NCBI GenBank assembly: GCA_910578035.1
Contig: CAJTOB010000017.1
Coordinates: forward strand, 1-46,102
DNA length: 46,102 bases
Direction: 5' to 3'
Source of the DNA: an uncultured Muribaculaceae bacterium
Lineage (GTDB): Bacteria > Bacteroidota > Bacteroidia > Bacteroidales > Muribaculaceae
Both the position numbers and the translations under genes were made by a program. Position 1 is the first letter of the stretch; the number at the start of each line of letters is the position of its first letter. Shown here one piece after another: positions 17,146 through 24,635 of this stretch. Below the pieces are notes generated by a model. The model ran no database searches, was not told the origin of the DNA, and saw only the letters and a program-made list of their open reading frames with translations.

Positions 17146-17523
17146 TCAGACTTTTCGGAATTGGTCTGGGTACTGCGCAATCAGGGTGCTTAGTACAACA
17201 GAAGCATTGTTGTGTTCCCGGTCGTGCGATGAATAGAGTAGAGTGAGCTTTTTATGGCGAGAAGCGGTCTCGGCAAGCGATGCCAAGGCATTACTCGCCA
17301 TGAGTTCGGTCTCATATCTTTTTTCAAATTCAATCCACCGCTTGCCCGGGTCGGCATGAAACCACTCTCTCAATTCGGTGGAAGGAGCTATCTCTTTATC
17401 CCATAAATCGTAATGAAAGGTACTGTGTGAAAGCCCTCTGGGCCAAAGTCTGTCGATATAGACACGAAATCCGTCGGCGGTGTCTGCAGGCTCGTAAGCC
17501 CGCTTTAATTGTATGTCTGTCAT
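17146..17523 (-). CDS. DUF488 family protein (YeaO-like)
   Basis: A 125-residue cytoplasmic protein with the family hallmarks: YIDRLWPRGLS near residue 25, WDKEIAPSTELREWFHADPGKRWIEF cut into two conserved blocks, and LTLLYSSHDREHNNASVV near the C-terminus. The biochemical function of DUF488 proteins is not established. Monocistronic, divergent from the sigma-factor gene. Confidence 0.88.
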   Translation of the reverse strand: MTDIQLKRAYEPADTADGFRVYIDRLWPRGLSHSTFHYDLWDKEIAPSTELREWFHADPGKRWIEFEKRYETELMASNALASLAETASRHKKLTLLYSSHDREHNNASVVLSTLIAQYPDQFRKV

Positions 17524-17600
17524 AATTAGGAGTATCTGATGTGTGATATAAAGAACGTGTGTAAGCGGCGGATGTTCGTGCAGATATTATGAAAAATTTG

Positions 17601-17608
17601 TATCTTTG
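17601..17608 (+). promoter_or_regulatory. -7 box of the ECF sigma-factor gene
   Basis: TATCTTTG, matching TAnnTTTG, seven bases before the ATG at 17616. The expected transcription start leaves a leader of only a few bases. The motif is the housekeeping type, so at least basal expression would not depend on the ECF factor itself. Confidence 0.55.
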
Positions 17609-17615
17609 CACAGCG

Positions 17616-18185
17616 ATGGAAGATAACAAAGAAGAATATATCGACAATCTGACAGCTCGGCTCCGCGATCCGGCTACCGTCCGTGCTGCATTCAGTGAGC
17701 TTGTGGCCCAATTCAGCCGTCCGCTCTACTGGCAGATTCGTCGTATGGTTCTTAATCCGGACGATGCCGACGATCTTCTGCAGAATACATTTATGAAAGC
17801 ATGGAATTCACTTGAGAATTTCCGCGGTGAGGCCAAATTGTCTACATGGCTTCATAAAATAGCCATAAATGAATCTATAAGTTTTCTGGAAAAAGAGAAA
17901 CGCCGTGCAGGAGTATCGCTTGACGACCCCGTTGGAGCTCTCGCCGCAGGAATTGCGGCCTCGCCCGATCTTGACGGAGAGTCGCTTGGAGCTCATCTTC
18001 GGCAAGCTGTGGCTTCGCTTCCTGATAAACAGAGGCTTGTGTTCAATATGAAATATTTCGACGACATGAAGTACGAGGAAATATCTGAAATACTCGGCAC
18101 GACCGTCGGTGCTCTCAAAGCCTCATATCATCTTGCCGTAAAAAAAATTGAAAAGTATATGGAGAGTTTCGACCATGGCGATTAA
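17616..18185 (+). CDS. ECF-type RNA polymerase sigma factor
   Basis: A 189-residue sigma-70 family factor. Region 2 includes DADDLLQNTFMKAWNSLENFRGEAKLSTW, shown here as DADDLLQNTFMKAW and GEAKLSTWLHKIAINES. Region 4 is PDKQRLVFNMKYFDDMKYEE followed by the helix-turn-helix ISEILGTTVGALKASYHLAV. The start at 17616 fits the -7 box; the longer frame from 17589 crosses it. It is followed 50 bases later by a one-helix anti-sigma-like protein and then a Spy-like periplasmic protein, which suggests envelope-stress or metal-stress control. Confidence 0.9.
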   Translation: MEDNKEEYIDNLTARLRDPATVRAAFSELVAQFSRPLYWQIRRMVLNPDDADDLLQNTFMKAWNSLENFRGEAKLSTWLHKIAINESISFLEKEKRRAGVSLDDPVGALAAGIAASPDLDGESLGAHLRQAVASLPDKQRLVFNMKYFDDMKYEEISEILGTTVGALKASYHLAVKKIEKYMESFDHGD

Positions 18186-18235
18186 ACCTTGGAGCCGAAA
18201 CAGAGTCTCATCTATATATAAATTGACAGTTGAAT

Positions 18236-18709
18236 ATGGACCGGAATAAACCTCATATACTCGAAACAGCCCGGAAGCAAGGTCTTGCAACGCCTTCGGC
18301 CGGGCTTGATGTGCCCGACGGTTATTTCGACGCGTTTGCCGCACGTCTGACGGCTCAGCTACCTGAGCGCCCGGAACTCGAGCACCCTGACGACATTGAA
18401 GCGGAGACTGCTCCACGCACATTCTGGCAGAATGTGCGTCCATATGTATATATGGCAGCCATGTTTGCGGGTGTATGGCTCATGCTGCAATTGTTTACCA
18501 TGCTCTCAGGCACCGGACGGCTCCAGCCGATGGATTCCAATCCGATACTTGCCGAAGCACTTGATAACGATGTTTTTCTGGAGCAGTTTGTCTATGACGA
18601 CATAGACTCTTGGGATGTTGTTGATGAAATGGTGGAAGACGGCAGTCTCGATGCCGGCTTCGAGCTTTTTGCCGATGATATACCCGATGACATTGTGCTC
18701 CCTCAATAA
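18236..18709 (+). CDS. Single-pass membrane protein, probable anti-sigma factor
   Basis: A 157-residue protein. The cytoplasmic N-terminus carries VPDGYFDAFAARLTAQLP, a motif seen in small proteins encoded just after ECF sigma genes in Bacteroidales. One transmembrane helix (~residues 68-88, VYMAAMFAGVWLMLQLFTML) precedes an acidic periplasmic tail. The ATG at 18236 is preferred to the TTG at 18230. The anti-sigma role is inferred from gene order and topology; no zinc-binding HxxxCxxC motif is present. It lies ten bases upstream of the Spy-like gene. Confidence 0.65.
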   Translation: MDRNKPHILETARKQGLATPSAGLDVPDGYFDAFAARLTAQLPERPELEHPDDIEAETAPRTFWQNVRPYVYMAAMFAGVWLMLQLFTMLSGTGRLQPMDSNPILAEALDNDVFLEQFVYDDIDSWDVVDEMVEDGSLDAGFELFADDIPDDIVLPQ

Positions 18710-18719
18710 ACGACATAAT

Positions 18720-19211
18720 ATGCACAACCGTTCTATTTCTATTCTTTGTGTAGTCTTTGCCGTTTTTATGTTCTCGGCCAGAATTGCAGCTCAGGAACTT
18801 AACGAAGAAGACCGCAACCGCTATGTCACTCAGATACGAGCTTACAAGCACGATTATTTTGTGAAGGAGCTCAATCTGACCAAAGAGCAGCAGAATGCTT
18901 TTTTTGAGTTGTATGACAGCATGGAAGACCGTATAATGGACCTTGGCTCGGAAACCCGCGTGCTCGAGAAAAACGCTCTTTCTGAAAATGCTTCGCCCGA
19001 GGAGACAGACGCCGCCGTAGCCGCTCTTTACAGCCAGAAGAAGCTGGAGGGAGATATAGAGCAGGAGTACTACGAGAAATATAAGAAAATCCTGACACCT
19101 CGCCAGATGGTGATTCTGAAACAGGCTGAGCGAAAGTTCACCCAGAAACTTATGCGGCAGCATCGGCGTATTCAGGGAGAGCGGATGAATGCACGTGAAA
19201 ACAAACGTTGA
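18720..19211 (+). CDS. Periplasmic Spy/CpxP-like protein
   Basis: A 163-residue exported helical protein. The signal peptide (MHNRSISILCVVFAVFMFSA) ends near RIAAQEL. The mature part is almost entirely charged helices, with NLTKEQQNAFFELYDSMEDR and a later ILTPRQMVILKQAERKF, corresponding to the paired LTxxQ motifs of the Spy/CpxP/CnrX superfamily. In CnrYXH systems the CnrX member senses metal and controls release of the sigma factor; the same role is inferred here. It ends six bases before the FNT gene start, so these genes form one operon. Confidence 0.72.
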   Translation: MHNRSISILCVVFAVFMFSARIAAQELNEEDRNRYVTQIRAYKHDYFVKELNLTKEQQNAFFELYDSMEDRIMDLGSETRVLEKNALSENASPEETDAAVAALYSQKKLEGDIEQEYYEKYKKILTPRQMVILKQAERKFTQKLMRQHRRIQGERMNARENKR

Positions 19212-19216
19212 GCCAT

Positions 19217-20008
19217 ATGCCGGTACGTACTCCTTCTGAAGCAGTAGAGCTCGCCGAAGTTGCCGGCATAGCCAAAAGCCGTCGTCCGCTCGGGCGTCTG
19301 CTTGCTGGCAGCGCGCTTGCCGGAGCATATATAGCTCTCGGCGGCACTCTATCGCTTGTCGTCGGTTTTGGATTTCCCGAAATTACGGCCGCCAATCCCG
19401 GATTGCAGCGCCTGCTGAGCGGCCTAGTCTTCCCTATCGGGCTGATGCTGGTGGTGATACTTGGAGCAGACCTCTTTACGGGAAATAATGCGCTCCTTAT
19501 TCCGCCATTTATCAAAGGACGTCTGTCCGGTATGGAAATAATACGGAACTGGACTCTTGTATGGCTTGGGAATTTTGCGGGTGCTCTTGCATTCGCTTAT
19601 TTTCTTGTCTATATTCCGGGTCTGACATCTGCACCGTGCTATTCCGACGCGCTTGCATCGATGGCTTCGGCAAAAACCGGGGCCTCTTTCGGAGTAATTT
19701 TCCTCAAAGGTATCGGGGCCAACTGGTGTGTGTGCCTGGCTGTGTGGCTGGCATTGAGCGGACGGCGCCTCGGTGAGAAACTTTTGGCATGCGAGATTCC
19801 GGTAATGGCTTTCGTAGCCCTTGGCTATGAGCACTGTGTTGCCAATATGTTCTTCCTTCCGCTTGCCATGATGCAGGGGGCACCCCTTGATGTCGCTACA
19901 TTATTTGTGGCTAATCTTCTTCCGGCAACACTCGGCAATATTGCGGGCGGAGCACTGTTTGTAGGGGCCCTGCAATATTATCTGCACGCACAAAAAGCGG
20001 TTAAATAG
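19217..20008 (+). CDS. Formate/nitrite transporter family channel
   Basis: A 263-residue inner-membrane protein with six transmembrane segments and FNT signatures: GADLFTGNNALL in the third segment region, KGIGANWCVCLAVWLA, and GYEHCVANMFFLPLAM with NLLPATLGNIAGGALF, which hold the conserved central histidine and constriction residues. FNT channels pass small monovalent anions such as formate, nitrite or lactate; the specific substrate cannot be decided here. The ATG at 19217 is preferred over the TTG at 19208. It is translationally close to the Spy-like gene. Confidence 0.9.
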   Translation: MPVRTPSEAVELAEVAGIAKSRRPLGRLLAGSALAGAYIALGGTLSLVVGFGFPEITAANPGLQRLLSGLVFPIGLMLVVILGADLFTGNNALLIPPFIKGRLSGMEIIRNWTLVWLGNFAGALAFAYFLVYIPGLTSAPCYSDALASMASAKTGASFGVIFLKGIGANWCVCLAVWLALSGRRLGEKLLACEIPVMAFVALGYEHCVANMFFLPLAMMQGAPLDVATLFVANLLPATLGNIAGGALFVGALQYYLHAQKAVK

Positions 20009-20075
20009 TGTTAAATACCGTAGGCCTCATGCAGTAATCGGTGTTTTGCGGATCTTTTCTATGTAGGTTCATCAT

Positions 20076-21614
20076 ATGGATAACGCAAGCCTCATAGAAA
20101 AGTGTTCGGCAGGCAGCAAGGAAGCGATGGAGTCGCTTTATTGCCGCTATAGTAGCCGCATGATGAAGCTTATCCATCGTTATGTGAGCGACGGCAAAGG
20201 TGTCGAAGATATTCTTCACGATGGATTTGTGCTTATCTTCACCCATATATCAGAGGTAAGGCAGCCCGAGAAGCTCGAGTTCTGGATGGGTACTATAATG
20301 AAGAATCTATGCCTGAATTATCTGAGCAATCTCGATGTCATGACGATACTCGACGAAGACGTCGAGTTGCCGGAAGTTCCGGATCTTGAAGATATCTTAA
20401 GCTACGAAGAGCTCGAACAGCTTATCAACAAACTTCCCGACGGTTATCGTACGGTCTTCAAACTTGCAGTATTCGAAGGCAAATCGCATAAGGAGATAGG
20501 CAGCTTGCTCGGCATATCTCCGAACACCTCTTCCTCACAGCTTTTCCACGCAAAAGCACTATTACGCAAACTCATAATCGAGCGTAGAAAAGAAGTGGGG
20601 CTCATTCTTCTCTCTCTATTTATTGCACTTGGTGTCTTTGTGGCTCACTATCAGAGCATACTTCCCGAAGACAGGCTTGAAATGGCCGTATTGCCGGCGC
20701 AAGAAAGCCTCGGCGAATCTGCTGAAGTGCTTTCCGAGCCTGAAATGCGGTCTGTCGTGGCGGCAGCCAAACCGATGATGTCGAAAACTGCCGCTGTTCA
20801 GGAGCTTGCCGTTTCAGCCGATACTATCGTCGAAGATTTTGTCACGGAGACGCATGAACCTGAAGGAGCTGTAGCTTTGAGCAGTGATACTATTCTCGAG
20901 CCTAAGAGCAAAGAACCTCGGCGAACTTCGCACTTTGATATTCCACGCAAGGCCATGGCCGCCAGCGGCTGGAAAATCGGCGCTCATTATTCGGCCGGAG
21001 CACAAATGTCTTCCGAGGGCTTAGATTACATGTCTTATCCTATGGCGAACCCCTCCGACCGGGATTTTCTGAAGCAGGATACCGAGCCCTATCCACTGCT
21101 CGCTCCTACGCTCTATAACGAGATTGACTATGATATTCCTATAACTTTCGGTATTTCAGTGGCAAAGAAGCTGAGTTCGAGGATAAGTGTGGAGACCGGT
21201 CTTAACTATACATATATGAGAGCGACTATAAAGTACACCTCTCTCAGAGTAAACCGAACAATAAAGTCGCACTTTGTAGGCATTCCTTTGAAGTTTAATT
21301 GTTATATATATAACCGTTCGAGGTTTTCTTTTTATGCCACTGCCGGTGCAACGGTAGATTTCCCGGCCGGGAAGCAAGAGAAATTGCCAAAAGTCTCAGC
21401 TCAATTTCCTGTAGAACTTCCTGAGCTGGAATCTAAGCCGGAAATATCGGTGCATGGAGGTCTCGGTCTTCAGTATTCGATAACACCGGCGATAGGATGC
21501 TTCGTAGAGCCATCGGTTCAACATTATTTTAAGAATGGCTCGACATCGCCCTCGTATTGGCAGGAAAACCGGACACTGATTACAATTCCAATAGGTCTGA
21601 AAATTACATTTTAA
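20076..21614 (+). CDS. Fusion of an ECF sigma factor, a transmembrane helix and an outer-membrane beta-barrel
   Basis: One uninterrupted 512-codon frame. Residues ~10-80 are sigma region 2 (YVSDGKGVEDILHDGFVLIF). Residues ~110-168 are region 4, with the helix-turn-helix HKEIGSLLGISPNTSSSQLF. Residues ~174-191 form a transmembrane helix (GLILLSLFIALGVFVA) flanked by RRK. Residues ~192-297 are a Ser/Ala/Glu-rich, probably disordered periplasmic linker. Residues ~298-512 resemble PorT-like barrels, with SSRISVETGLNYTYMRATI, FVGIPLKFNCYI and FSFYATAGATVDF, and end in a C-terminal Phe (GLKITF) typical of BAM substrates. In relatives a sigma gene of this type is usually a separate gene followed by a membrane-anchored barrel protein; here they are one polypeptide. 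It would have to cross both membranes or be cut by proteolysis. The NigD-like gene follows after 22 bases. Confidence 0.85.
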   Translation: MDNASLIEKCSAGSKEAMESLYCRYSSRMMKLIHRYVSDGKGVEDILHDGFVLIFTHISEVRQPEKLEFWMGTIMKNLCLNYLSNLDVMTILDEDVELPEVPDLEDILSYEELEQLINKLPDGYRTVFKLAVFEGKSHKEIGSLLGISPNTSSSQLFHAKALLRKLIIERRKEVGLILLSLFIALGVFVAHYQSILPEDRLEMAVLPAQESLGESAEVLSEPEMRSVVAAAKPMMSKTAAVQELAVSADTIVEDFVTETHEPEGAVALSSDTILEPKSKEPRRTSHFDIPRKAMAASGWKIGAHYSAGAQMSSEGLDYMSYPMANPSDRDFLKQDTEPYPLLAPTLYNEIDYDIPITFGISVAKKLSSRISVETGLNYTYMRATIKYTSLRVNRTIKSHFVGIPLKFNCYIYNRSRFSFYATAGATVDFPAGKQEKLPKVSAQFPVELPELESKPEISVHGGLGLQYSITPAIGCFVEPSVQHYFKNGSTSPSYWQENRTLITIPIGLKITF

Positions 21615-21636
21615 AAATAAATCATTAAAAAAGAAA

Positions 21637-22311
21637 ATGAAACTTACCCATTACCTTGCACTTGCAGCCGCCGCACTTTCTTTCGGCGCCTGTAATAACG
21701 GCAATAATGAAGCCGTAGCTTACTTCACCGACATCGTAACACTTGATTCGAGTTCAGACAAGGGGTCGGTGATGACTTTCCGTGAACTCAACGACTCTCC
21801 TGTCATCACCCTTACAAGCTCGCAACCGTTCAACAAAGATCAGGTTGGCAAGCGAATTGTAATTGTCTACAGCCCTATCGGCACTATCGAACATGCCGTC
21901 AGCGGAAACGTAACCATCGTCGACGCCGCTCCTACTTTCGGCGGCGGTGCAGCTCCTACCGATGCGGTTGTCGATTCTCTTGACAACTGGAAAAGCGACG
22001 AAATCAGCTTCATGCAGGCTTATCGTTCGGGCAAATACCTGAATCTTGGCATGATTCTGCCTACAAATTCTTCTCTTGAAAAATTCCGCTGCTACATCGA
22101 TGTTACTACTCTCGATAATGAATATCCTGAAATCCATGTAGTCTACAAGGCAAAGGTCGGTTACGACTCGGGTTCCGGCAATTTCTTCGGATCATACGAC
22201 ATCAGCAGCATCTGGAATCGTCCGGGTGTGAAAGGCCTCAAGGTATTATACAAAGGCTATAATAACGGCACTGCGACAATCGAAAAAACTCCGGCTACCG
22301 ACCCTTCATAA
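21637..22311 (+). CDS. NigD-like lipoprotein
   Basis: A 224-residue lipoprotein. The signal peptide ends in the lipobox FGAC, with Cys19 as the lipidated residue. The N-terminal half contains FNKDQVGKRIVIVYSPIG and GNVTIVDAAPT, resembling the OB-like domain of NigD-type proteins. The C-terminal half (YIDVTTLDNEYPEIHVVYKA, GSYDISSIW) fits the NigD C-terminal sandwich. Function unknown; these are usually surface or periplasmic lipoproteins of Bacteroidales. Its closeness to the sigma-barrel gene suggests co-transcription, and it may be a partner or target of that system. Confidence 0.62.
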   Translation: MKLTHYLALAAAALSFGACNNGNNEAVAYFTDIVTLDSSSDKGSVMTFRELNDSPVITLTSSQPFNKDQVGKRIVIVYSPIGTIEHAVSGNVTIVDAAPTFGGGAAPTDAVVDSLDNWKSDEISFMQAYRSGKYLNLGMILPTNSSLEKFRCYIDVTTLDNEYPEIHVVYKAKVGYDSGSGNFFGSYDISSIWNRPGVKGLKVLYKGYNNGTATIEKTPATDPS

Positions 22312-22331
22312 ATTCGCGATTCCATGATAGA

Positions 22332-22371
22332 AAATGCACCGGCGTTCCTTGCAAAGGAGGCCGGTGCATTT
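22332..22371. terminator. Bidirectional terminator between convergent genes
   Basis: An 11-bp perfect stem (AAATGCACCGG at 22332-22342 and complement at 22361-22371), with further inner pairing of TTCCTT and AAGGAG. It lies between the NigD-like gene and the metallophosphoesterase gene and can serve both. Confidence 0.8.
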
Positions 22372-22386
22372 GCTATGGTAAGTTTC

Positions 22387-24234
22387 TTATTTGCGTGAAA
22401 TGCGCCAGATTGTGCCTTCGATCAGAGATACGAAGATGTCGCCAGTCACAGGGTCGAGGTCGATGCCGTTGATTTCGCTCACGCCCAGAGGAAGCGAGGC
22501 TACCAGTTCGGGCCCGTCGGCACGTGTTATGGTCACAACGCCGCGACGGCTGCCGGCATAGACGTATCCGTCTTTTTCAAGCACGATGCAGGGTGCGTGT
22601 TCGTAGCCGATGCCGAGGTCTATTGTCCATAGTTCCTTGAAGTCGGGTGTTGTGGCGTCTATCGCAACAAGTTCGCCGTCCATAGTCTTGGCGTAGATTC
22701 TGGTTCGGTCTTCGCTGTGTCCGAGGCTTTCGCGATAGCGGTGGCTGTTGTCGCGCCAGAGCTGGCGTCCGGTCTTGCGGTCGAGGGCTGTCATGAAGCG
22801 GTCGGGGGCAACGACAAATACCTTGTCATCTGTTATAACGGGCACAACATTACCGGGGCCGAGCATATTGGCGCTTTTTCCGTTGTTCCACACCCACTTG
22901 AGTTTGCCTGTGTTCAGGTCGAGAGCACGGAGGTTGGTATCCCATGCGCCAAAGACCAGATCAGAACCGTCGATGGCGGGTGCAGCCTGGCAATAATTGA
23001 AAATGGAGTCATAGCTCCATATGAGTTTTCCGTTGTCGGGACGACGGCGTTCGATGCGTTTATATCCGCCCTGGATATACCCTTTTCCATCGGGTGTTAC
23101 AACACCGTCTGCTACATAAGGACCTTCTTTCGACTGCTGTTTGGTGATGGTGCGTCCGTTGCGGGCATCGAGAATAAGAATACCGTCGTGAGCCGGGAAA
23201 GCGACACGGTTGTTTTTGAGCGCTACCGGGCGGCTGAAGAGGCTTGCTCCTGTTGGAACGCTCCATGTTTTGCCCGATTCGCGGTTGAGGGCGCGGGCAT
23301 GTCCGAGCGAGTTGCCGAAGTATATATTGTTGCGGTCGAAGCCGAGGCGAGTGAATATAGATGCACTGTCGGTCCATACTTTATTGACCGCGAAGCCGTC
23401 GGGAACGGTGATTTCACGTTTTTCAGGCCGTTTTGCTTTTTTATGGTCTGTTTTGGCTGGGAAGGCGAATTTAGCTTCTGGAGCTTCGCCGATGTTCTTG
23501 TTGTAGATATGTAGCCAAGCTGGGTCGACTTCAATTATGGTGTAGCCGTATTTGCCGTCGCGCATGTCGAGGGCACGGGTCATTGCGCATGGTATGTCGC
23601 TTCCGCTCTGGTCGCCTCCTGCCTTATAGCGGCGCCAGGAGTGATAATGGCCGTTGATATGTCCGATTACAGGGTATTGTTCAAGTATTTCAAGGTAATC
23701 AGCGCAGTTGTCGAGGTCGTCGAGGAGCGGATAATGATTGAACGACAGCACGCGCTTGCCGGGAGTGACGAGTGAATCGAGGGTCGACTTTAGCCAGTGC
23801 AGATCTTCCTGCTTTATATGGCCGTCGCCCATTTTCATGTAGGGGCCGCAGTTGATGCCGATTATAATCAGAGAATCGAATTCGGCAACAAAGCGGTCGT
23901 TGCCCCAGAGGTCGACGAATGTTTTAGTGGCACTCTGGCTCCAGTTGTTTTCATGGTTCCCGGGGAGTACGAACAGAGGCACTTTGATATCATCAAGAAT
24001 GCTTTTGACGTTTTTAAGTTCGACATCGGAGCCTTCATTGCCGAGGTCTCCGTTGACTACCACGAAGTCGTATGCTCCTTTGTTGATTTCATCGACCGCC
24101 ATGCGCAGCTGCGGTTCGTTGGCGTTTCCGGGCGTGACATGTGTATCGCTGAGCACGGCTATGCGCTGGGCCGACATGAAAGAAATGGCAGAAACCGATA
24201 GGGCGGCCGCCAGAAAGACTTTGCGTAGATTCAT
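22387..24234 (-). CDS. Exported metallophosphoesterase fused to a PQQ-type beta-propeller
   Basis: A 615-residue exported protein. The signal peptide starts at MNLRKVFLAAALSVSAISFM. Residues ~25-270 form a calcineurin-like phosphoesterase with the full metal-ligand set: LSDTHV, VNGDLGNEG, LPGNHENNW, NHYPLL and GHINGHYHSW. Residues ~300-610 form a propeller of PQQ-like repeats (GKTWSVPTGA, NGKLIWSYDS, TGKLKWVWNNG, TGRQLWRDNS). The phosphoester substrate is unknown; the propeller may bind ligand or partner. The ATG at 24234 is chosen because a TATTTTTG -7 box lies at 24271-24278 inside the longer frame. Monocistronic. Confidence 0.85.
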   Translation of the reverse strand: MNLRKVFLAAALSVSAISFMSAQRIAVLSDTHVTPGNANEPQLRMAVDEINKGAYDFVVVNGDLGNEGSDVELKNVKSILDDIKVPLFVLPGNHENNWSQSATKTFVDLWGNDRFVAEFDSLIIIGINCGPYMKMGDGHIKQEDLHWLKSTLDSLVTPGKRVLSFNHYPLLDDLDNCADYLEILEQYPVIGHINGHYHSWRRYKAGGDQSGSDIPCAMTRALDMRDGKYGYTIIEVDPAWLHIYNKNIGEAPEAKFAFPAKTDHKKAKRPEKREITVPDGFAVNKVWTDSASIFTRLGFDRNNIYFGNSLGHARALNRESGKTWSVPTGASLFSRPVALKNNRVAFPAHDGILILDARNGRTITKQQSKEGPYVADGVVTPDGKGYIQGGYKRIERRRPDNGKLIWSYDSIFNYCQAAPAIDGSDLVFGAWDTNLRALDLNTGKLKWVWNNGKSANMLGPGNVVPVITDDKVFVVAPDRFMTALDRKTGRQLWRDNSHRYRESLGHSEDRTRIYAKTMDGELVAIDATTPDFKELWTIDLGIGYEHAPCIVLEKDGYVYAGSRRGVVTITRADGPELVASLPLGVSEINGIDLDPVTGDIFVSLIEGTIWRISRK

Positions 24235-24270
24235 GGGTTTTTGTTGTTTTTTATGTGTGTTTTCGATGTG

Positions 24271-24278
24271 CAAAAATA
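24271..24278 (-). promoter_or_regulatory. -7 box of the metallophosphoesterase gene
   Basis: The minus strand reads TATTTTTG, 36 bases before the ATG at 24234. It follows directly on the terminator hairpin of the upstream GlsB-type gene. Confidence 0.5.
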
Positions 24279-24291
24279 ACCAAAAAACAAC

Positions 24292-24325
24292 GACCGGCAA
24301 AACTTGCAGCCAAGAATTGCCGGTC
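24292..24325 (-). terminator. Terminator of the GlsB-type gene
   Basis: A 9-bp stem, GACCGGCAA (24292-24300) and TTGCCGGTC (24317-24325). On the minus strand it is followed by GTTGTTTTTTGG. It lies 14 bases after the GlsB stop. Confidence 0.75.
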
Positions 24326-24338
24326 ATGAATCAGTCTA

Positions 24339-24581
24339 TTACTTTCGTGTTATAAGCCCGACGAGCCATAGCAGGACAATGGCTCCGAATACCGATGTTA
24401 TCAGGCTGCCGATAATTCCGCCGGCTGATATGCCCATGAGGCTGAAGAGCCAGCCGCCGAGGACTCCGCCAACGATTCCGACGATGAGATTGACGATAAG
24501 CCCGAAGCCGCCGCCGCGCATAAGTTTGCCGGCAACGAAGCCCGACACAAGTCCGATGAGTATGTACCAGATAAAATTCAT
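24339..24581 (-). CDS. GlsB/YeaQ/YmgE family membrane protein
   Basis: An 80-residue, strongly hydrophobic protein with three transmembrane segments and the family's Gly-rich pattern: GLVSGFVAGKLMRGGGFG, NLIVGIVGGVLGGWLFSLMG and GSLITSVFGAIVLLWLVGL. Members are called transglycosylase-associated or general-stress membrane proteins; the molecular role is not known. It follows the next gene upstream by 54 bases, probably on one transcript. Confidence 0.92.
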   Translation of the reverse strand: MNFIWYILIGLVSGFVAGKLMRGGGFGLIVNLIVGIVGGVLGGWLFSLMGISAGGIIGSLITSVFGAIVLLWLVGLITRK

Positions 24582-24635
24582 GAGATTATGTTTTTATGCA
24601 TTTTTATCTGAAAACATCGGCAATGGTGCCATTGT

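Noticed and set aside
17616..18185. Possible autoregulation of the ECF sigma gene
   Set aside because: The visible promoter is the housekeeping TAnnTTTG type; I could not find a distinct ECF motif repeated at 20076 or other genes.
18495..19328. 277-codon open frame on the minus strand
   Set aside because: Antisense to the anti-sigma-like, Spy-like and FNT genes, all of which have clear protein features on the other strand.
22717..23514. 265-codon open frame on the plus strand
   Set aside because: Antisense to the metallophosphoesterase/propeller gene; no family motif or promoter.
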